Below are positions 33,051-37,417 of a stretch of 37,417 nucleotides of DNA, piece by piece. Source of the DNA: Alphaproteobacteria bacterium MedPE-SWcel. GTDB taxonomy: Bacteria; Pseudomonadota; Alphaproteobacteria; Rhodobacterales; Rhodobacteraceae. The notes under the pieces are model-generated. The model was not told the DNA's origin. It did no database searches and worked only from the letters and a program-made list of their open reading frames with translations. The position numbers and the translations under genes were made by a program. The DNA lies in assembly GCA_001874255.1 (NCBI GenBank), contig MPDC01000035.1:1-37417 (forward strand). The letters run 5' to 3'. Positions within the stretch are counted from its first letter, which is position 1; every line of letters starts with the position of its first letter.

Positions 33051-33584
33051 TCAGCCCTTTTCGGGGGCGGGGGACGAAAAGTTCGGGATGGTGCTCGTTG
33101 ACGCGGGCTGCGGATCGAGGCTCGGCCAGTTGCCGTGAGACAGGTTCAGGTTGCCGGGAATATCCTCCTCCCAGAAGCCCACCACGTTCTGGGTGATATT
33201 CAGATAGAGCTTGTCATCGACGATGCGCCACAGGTTCGGATTGCCCGGCACCTTGCCACCTTTGGCGACACCATAGGCACAGTGACCGTCGTATTGCGGC
33301 AGGAAATACTCCGGTTTCTCCAGAAATGCGGCGCGGTTTGCCTCGCTCGCAAAAGCAAAGGTCGCACCGTTGTAGGTCGCGGTGATATCCGCCTGCCCCG
33401 GCACCGCGGCCGGTTGCGCCTGTCCGACCGGCGCCTGCGCCAGCGTGCGATAGGCAACCACGTCGTAGCCAGATACGGCAAAACCGGTTTCATCGACATA
33501 CTGCTCGCCCGCAAAAGCGCCGCCTCCAAAGGACAGGCCTGCAAAGGACAGGGCCGCCACAGCAGCGAAAACGAAGTGTTTCAT
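33051..33584 (-). CDS. Secreted YHS-domain protein
   Basis: A 177-residue protein with a signal peptide (cleavage after GAFA, residue 25) and one YHS-like domain. The pattern VSGYDVVAYRTL, then YNGATFAFASEANRAAFLEKPEYFLPQYDGHCAYGVAKG, is the periplasmic YHS form found in many proteobacteria, where it may bind metal or sit next to thiol or metal resistance genes. The C-terminal 40 residues are Pro/Ser-rich and unstructured. I chose the ATG at 33582-33584, with GAGAGGA upstream, because it begins the signal peptide. Function unknown; no partner gene adjacent. Confidence 0.85.
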   Translation of the reverse strand: MKHFVFAAVAALSFAGLSFGGGAFAGEQYVDETGFAVSGYDVVAYRTLAQAPVGQAQPAAVPGQADITATYNGATFAFASEANRAAFLEKPEYFLPQYDGHCAYGVAKGGKVPGNPNLWRIVDDKLYLNITQNVVGFWEEDIPGNLNLSHGNWPSLDPQPASTSTIPNFSSPAPEKG

Positions 33585-33821
33585 TGAAAAATCCTCTCGT
33601 TGCGGGCCCATGGGAATTCTCTGGGGGATCCCCTGCTGCGCCGCAGATGCATCATCTACCGAAGTGCTTTGCGCCAACCGCCAAAGCCGAGGATGAAGAT
33701 ACCGGTCCACGCCGATTTGCGAACCGGCTCTCACAGCTCTGTGTTGCGGACGGAGCTTGCGTGACCGCTTTGTGAGGTGGTTTGTAATGTGGGATGGCGC
33801 CATCGGCCTTGCGGGTGGGCC

Positions 33822-34208
33822 TCACCCGTCGCGGTTGCGGCCCACCCGGCCAAGATGCGTGAATTCAAAGCCTTCTGGCGATTTGAGCCCATATCCCAGC
33901 ATCCGGTCGACACCGGAATGCGCCAGCCAGAGGGCCCCGAGTTCCCACAGCAGCGGAATATCCTGCAGATGCCCGAACGCCAGCGCCAATGCACCAAAGG
34001 CATAGACATGGACCAGATTGTAACAAAAGGCGCCGGCGCGCCGTCCCAAAACATAGGCCAGAAAGCTCAGATCGGGCGCGAGGAACATCAATATCGCGGC
34101 CCAGAGCGGCAGCACCGGTTCTGCGGCCGTATAGAGCCAGATCCCGACCGCACAGAGAACAGCCCCCTCCGCCTTTTGCCACAGAACCAGCGCGCCAGTG
34201 CGCTCCAT
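33822..34208 (-). CDS. DUF4260-family membrane protein
   Basis: A 128-residue protein with four predicted membrane helices. The C-terminal block LWLAHSGVDRMLGYGLKSPEGFEFTHLG is what I recall as the hallmark of DUF4260 (YwlG-like small membrane proteins); its His and Asp in a membrane-proximal loop could matter. Function unknown. Its ATG overlaps the stop of the NYN gene by one base (TGATG arrangement at 34206-34210), so the two should be translationally coupled. Confidence 0.85.
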   Translation of the reverse strand: MERTGALVLWQKAEGAVLCAVGIWLYTAAEPVLPLWAAILMFLAPDLSFLAYVLGRRAGAFCYNLVHVYAFGALALAFGHLQDIPLLWELGALWLAHSGVDRMLGYGLKSPEGFEFTHLGRVGRNRDG

Positions 34209-34969
34209 CAGTCCAGTCTCCGGACAACGATCTGATTGCCTTCTCCGCGTTTGGTTTCGAGGATTTTCATCGTGGCAATCAGGTCAGACAGCTTTTGCTT
34301 GCCATAGCTACGGGTGTCGAAATCCGGCGACGCAGCGGTGATATACTGACCGATTTGCCCAAGCGAGAACCATTCGTCTTCCTGACTGATCGTCTCCATC
34401 GCGCGCAGCACCAATTTCTGCGGATCTTCCAGTTCGGCCGGAGCCTGATCGTCCTGAGGTGCGGCGGTCTGCTCGGCCGCCTTGGGTTTCGCGGCGCCGC
34501 GCGGTTTGGCGGGCGCGGGATCGTTCAGCAGGTTTTCCACGTAGATGAACCGCTTGCAGGCGCGCACAAAGGCTGCCGGTGTCTTGCGCATTCCCATGCC
34601 ATAGACATCCAGCCCCTGCTCGCGGATCCGGCTGGCCAGACGGGTGAAATCGCTGTCCGACGAGATCAGCACAAAGCCGTCGAACCGGCCGGAATGCAGG
34701 ATATCCATGGCGTCAATGACCAGCGCAATATCCGACGCGTTCTTGCCGGTGGTATTGGCAAACTGCTGATGCGGCACGATCGCCAGTGCCGCCAGGCGAT
34801 CCTTGCTCCATCCCTGCGGCCCGCCTCCGGAGAAATCGCCGTAGATGCGCCGGATGCTGGCCTCACCGAGCGAGGCGATCTCCTCGAACATGGCCTCGCC
34901 GTATTTGGCAGAAATATTGTCCGCGTCGATCAGAACCGCCAGAAGGGGTGGTTTGTCGCTGTTGGGCAT
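34208..34969 (-). CDS. NYN-domain RNase-like protein with OST-HTH domain
   Basis: A 253-residue protein with an N-terminal NYN (PIN-like) nuclease domain and a C-terminal OST-HTH/LOTUS-type winged helix. The acidic residues expected for metal binding are in place: Asp15 and Asp17 in LIDADNIS, Asp80 in GKNASDIALVIDAMD, and Asp105 and Asp107 in LISSDSDFTRLA. A linker rich in Ala, Pro and Lys (151-182) leads to the helical domain (184-253). This LabA/YgaV-like class is thought to cut or bind RNA; the target is unknown. The ATG at 34967-34969 starts MPNSDKPPLLAVLID; an upstream frame to 35044 is not needed. It is coupled to the DUF4260 gene. Confidence 0.88.
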   Translation of the reverse strand: MPNSDKPPLLAVLIDADNISAKYGEAMFEEIASLGEASIRRIYGDFSGGGPQGWSKDRLAALAIVPHQQFANTTGKNASDIALVIDAMDILHSGRFDGFVLISSDSDFTRLASRIREQGLDVYGMGMRKTPAAFVRACKRFIYVENLLNDPAPAKPRGAAKPKAAEQTAAPQDDQAPAELEDPQKLVLRAMETISQEDEWFSLGQIGQYITAASPDFDTRSYGKQKLSDLIATMKILETKRGEGNQIVVRRLD

Positions 34970-35238
34970 TTGGGATCCAGTCACGTTTGAGGGGCCTGCC
35001 CCATACATAGCGGCCCCTGCGGAAATGAAAACCACACAAGCCATTGTCTCCGCAGGCGCGAGGCAATCGGAGCGTGTTTTCCGACACCCCCCGCACTTCG
35101 CGCTCCCCGTGCCGGAAAATTTACCCGACAGACCTTCCAGTCATTGGAATTTTGGCTATCGTCCCTACCTGAGAGGATGCGCCGCCCCCAAACGGCAGCG
35201 TCACACTCGTCTGACACGGAATGAAAAAGAGGCCCTCC

Positions 35239-36117
35239 ATGAGCGATACGACCTACACCCCCCCGAAGGTCTGGACCTGGGAGCAGGACAGCGGCGGCCG
35301 GTTCGCCTCCATTAATCGCCCCATTGCGGGCCCCACCCAGGACAAGGAGCTGCCCGTCGGTGAGCACCCCTTCCAACTCTACTCCCTGGCCACGCCCAAC
35401 GGGGTCAAAGTCACCGTGATGCTGGAGGAGCTTCTGGCTCTGGGCATCAAAGAGGCCGAGTATGATGCCTGGCTCATCAATATTGGCGAGGGCGATCAGT
35501 TTGGCTCCGGTTTTGTCGGGATCAACCCGAATTCAAAGATCCCGGCGCTGCAGGACCGCTCCGGCGACACCCCGGTGCGGGTGTTCGAAAGCGCCTCCAT
35601 CCTGATGCATCTGGCCGAGAAATTCGGCCATTTCCTGCCCAAGGACGGCCCCGCCCGCACCGAGGTTCTGAACTGGGTGTTCTGGCAGATGGGGTCCGCA
35701 CCCTACCTCGGCGGCGGTTTTGGCCATTTCTATGCCTATGCGCCGGAAAAGTTCGAATATCCGATCAACCGCTTCTCGATGGAGGCCAAACGTCAGCTGG
35801 ATGTCCTGAACCGCGAATTGGCGGACAAAACCTATATCGCGGGCGAAGACTACTCCATCGCCGACATGGCGATCTGGCCCTGGTATGGCCAGTTGGTTCT
35901 CGGTCGCCTGTACGACGCCGCAGAGTTCCTGGATGTCGAGAGTTATAAGCATGTGATGCGCTGGGCCAAAGCCATCGATGCCCGCCCGGCCGTGCAGCGC
36001 GGCCGCATGGTGAACCGTGCCTTTGGGGAGCTCTCTTCCCAACTGCGCGAGCGCCACGCGGCCTCGGATTTCGACACCCGCACCCAGGACAAGCTGGAAC
36101 CGGTGGAGGCAGAATAG
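35239..36117 (+). CDS. yghU: YghU-type glutathione S-transferase
   Basis: A 292-residue cytoplasmic glutathione S-transferase of the nu class, a disulfide-bond oxidoreductase with two glutathiones in the active site. The long N-terminal extension (YTPPKVWTWEQDSGGRFASINRP) is typical of YghU, followed by the thioredoxin-like domain (HPFQLYSLATPNGVKVTVMLEE, about 45-125, with SKIPAL and FESASILMHLAEKFG) and the helical domain. Length is close to E. coli YghU (288). The ATG at 35239 has AAGAGG six bases before; an ATG at 35221 is less likely. Single gene. Confidence 0.95.
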   Translation: MSDTTYTPPKVWTWEQDSGGRFASINRPIAGPTQDKELPVGEHPFQLYSLATPNGVKVTVMLEELLALGIKEAEYDAWLINIGEGDQFGSGFVGINPNSKIPALQDRSGDTPVRVFESASILMHLAEKFGHFLPKDGPARTEVLNWVFWQMGSAPYLGGGFGHFYAYAPEKFEYPINRFSMEAKRQLDVLNRELADKTYIAGEDYSIADMAIWPWYGQLVLGRLYDAAEFLDVESYKHVMRWAKAIDARPAVQRGRMVNRAFGELSSQLRERHAASDFDTRTQDKLEPVEAE

Positions 36118-36563
36118 CACTGCGCGCGCATCGTCTCCTGGTCCGCGCGGTTCCTCTGGCGCGGTTATCGGCGACATCCACCTTGGGCCAGAGGACGGGC
36201 GCACTCCCGCGCCCGCAGGTGCATCGCCTTCCGGCGATCCCCCTTGGCGGCCTTGGGCCGGGCATCCTGCCCCCTCGCGGGGGCAGGATGCCGCGCCGGG
36301 CCTTTCAGGCCCGGCGCCATGCCCAATGTATGTACCGGCTGCTGTTCGCACGTGATTTTCTGGCATGTTCTCGAAAGTCGCTCATATGTATCCGGCCTGT
36401 TGATCGACACGCGGGTCGTGGCCTTGTAGGGGTTACGCACGCGCCGTGATCTCATTCCCGGACAGGTCGATTATGACCATTTGGGCCGTCAGACTTTGGG
36501 CGCGTAATATTTCCGTTCCATGCTTTCGATCTATCGCGAACTCCTTTGGATTGCTTCTGGTCG
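36118..36563. other. Gene-free stretch between yghU and the IS110 copy
   Basis: Contains the hairpin cluster (36225-36317) and, to the right, the presumed left flank and terminal part of the IS110 element; IS110 elements usually lack long inverted repeats, so I cannot set the boundary. No gene is supported. Confidence 0.45.
36225..36317. repeat. Cluster of three perfect hairpins
   Basis: Hairpin 1: ATCGCC-TTCC-GGCGAT (36225-36240). Hairpin 2: a 14-bp perfect stem, GGCATCCTGCCCCC with its complement, around TCGC (36261-36292). Hairpin 3: GCGCCGGGCC-TTTCA with its complement (36293-36317), abutting hairpin 2. Hairpin 2 or 3 may terminate yghU, but no T-run follows. Confidence 0.8.
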
Positions 36564-37417
36564 TTAAACGCCGATTGCAACCTCGTCTCTTGGGGCGTCG
36601 AACTCCGTTTTATGTCTCAGAATGCTCCAGGCCATCCGGGCCAGCGGTGGGGTCGCATCATGATGATCTGTGCTGCCTGAACGAACAGCATCCGCAGATA
36701 TCGACTGCCACGTTTTGATATGCGTCCAAGCACCGTTCTGCCCCCGATGCTATATTGACGGGGTCCCAACCCGACCCATGCCGCAAAATCCCGACCTCGA
36801 TCAAACGCTCCTCCCTCACCGATGGACGCGACCATCGCTGTCGAGATCATCGGACCAATTCCAGGAACGGTCATGATGTTGACGCAGTTCTCCTCGGTTC
36901 GGCTGATCTCTTCGATCTCCTGCGAGACCTTGTCGATGCGCTCCTCCATCCACATCCAGTCCCCATAAAGACCGATCAGGATCGAACCCATCCTGGGTGA
37001 GATTTCGTCTTTGCGCTCCTCCAGTATCGCTTCAAAGGAATTCTTCAAAGCGCGCAGACCTTTGCGGACCGTGATGCCCTCCTCGATCAAGAAGGCCCGG
37101 ATTTGATTGATCGTCGCTGTTCGGCGCGACACCAAACGTGATCGCACACGATGCAAAGCTTGCAGGTCGAGCTGATCCTGGCTCTTCTCGGATACGGCCT
37201 TCAAGTTTGGACGCAGCGCCGCCTCAGCAATCGCTTCCGCGTCATTGTAGTCGTTCTTTTGTCCCTTGTTGAACGGCTTCACATAGATCGCTGGGATGAT
37301 ACCTGGCTCGAAGCCCAGTTTACGCAATTTTCGACTGACGAGATGCGCACTCAAGCAGGCTTCTGGACCTGTCCCTTTCACGTGCCGCCCCAAGTTCTCA
37401 TTTACGCCGCCTGAGCT
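36564..37417 (-). pseudogene. IS110-type transposase, C-terminal internal deletion with frameshift
   Basis: The frame is open from the right window edge to a TGA at 36617. It encodes IS110/IS116-type DEDD transposase: KPFNKGQKNDYNDAEAIAEA near the start and the Transposase_20 domain with TVPGIGPMISTAMVASIGEG, FAAWVGLGPRQYSIGG and GRISKRGSRYLRMLFV. After MMRPHRW the protein ends in PGWPGAF. The normal C-terminal end, ARMAWSILRHKTEFDAP then RDEVAIGV and TAA at 36564-36566, is present in another frame directly at this point. So a stretch of the gene between RPHRW and ARMAW has been lost, with a frameshift. The deletion junction lies at about 36636-36648. The 5' end is outside the window. Confidence 0.85.

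Noticed and set aside
36165-36455. Small frames on both strands between yghU and the IS110 copy
   Set aside because: They run through perfect hairpins and lack binding sites.

Overview
The window is a piece of a GC-rich alphaproteobacterial chromosome, most likely a marine Rhodobacterales member (Roseobacter group). Support comes from gcrA, a pcm-tolC-popZ-like cluster, a DUF6280-type protein, a Rhodobacterales-style cobQ, and many protein variants I associate with that order. It is mostly ordinary housekeeping DNA. Both ends lie inside insertion-sequence transposases: an IS1182-type C-terminal part on the left and a damaged IS110-type copy on the right.

Layout, left to right. 1-757: transposase fragment and a gene-free stretch with a 13-bp tandem array. 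758-5788: a class V aminotransferase facing left; an MsbA-like ABC exporter; a 17-bp tandem array leading straight into a ygfZ-like gene; and a small secreted protein. 6144-9005: efp facing left, a DUF6280-type protein and cobQ facing right. 9228-12848: a left-facing cluster pcm, tolC and a long acidic protein with PopZ-type ends. 13262-18478: a DksA/TraR-type zinc finger protein, an entericidin-like lipoprotein, lepA, a small secreted protein, a LysR regulator and a low-molecular-weight tyrosine phosphatase. 18710-20158: a periplasmic copper chaperone with a DUF2946-like partner, then rpmB. 20479-27465: meaB, hrpB, a Nudix hydrolase, a PiT phosphate transporter and a divergent ketopantoate-reductase-like protein. 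27678-36117: argD-argF, an EamA transporter, an ABC-2 permease, gcrA, a YHS protein, a NYN-DUF4260 pair and yghU. 36225-37417: a hairpin cluster and the IS110 copy.

Functional links inside the window: argD and argF are two steps of arginine synthesis. The PCu(A)C and DUF2946-like genes look like a copper-handling operon. GcrA and the PopZ candidate would both serve the alphaproteobacterial cell cycle. EF-P, LepA and L28 serve translation, but they are not co-transcribed.

The most unusual signal is not a gene. At least ten loci carry short, degenerate tandem arrays with units of 12-17 bp, in spacers and in unstructured protein linkers. At efp the array is a five-fold in-frame copy of the last 15 bases of the gene, so five TGA stops stand in a row at exact 15-bp spacing. 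At the DksA/TraR-type gene the stop codon is also part of a repeated unit. The 17-bp array upstream of ygfZ runs up to the ribosome binding site. I read this as an active process of short tandem duplication in this lineage. It is the best candidate here for something undescribed. I saw no CRISPR array, tRNA, rRNA, defence system or phage.
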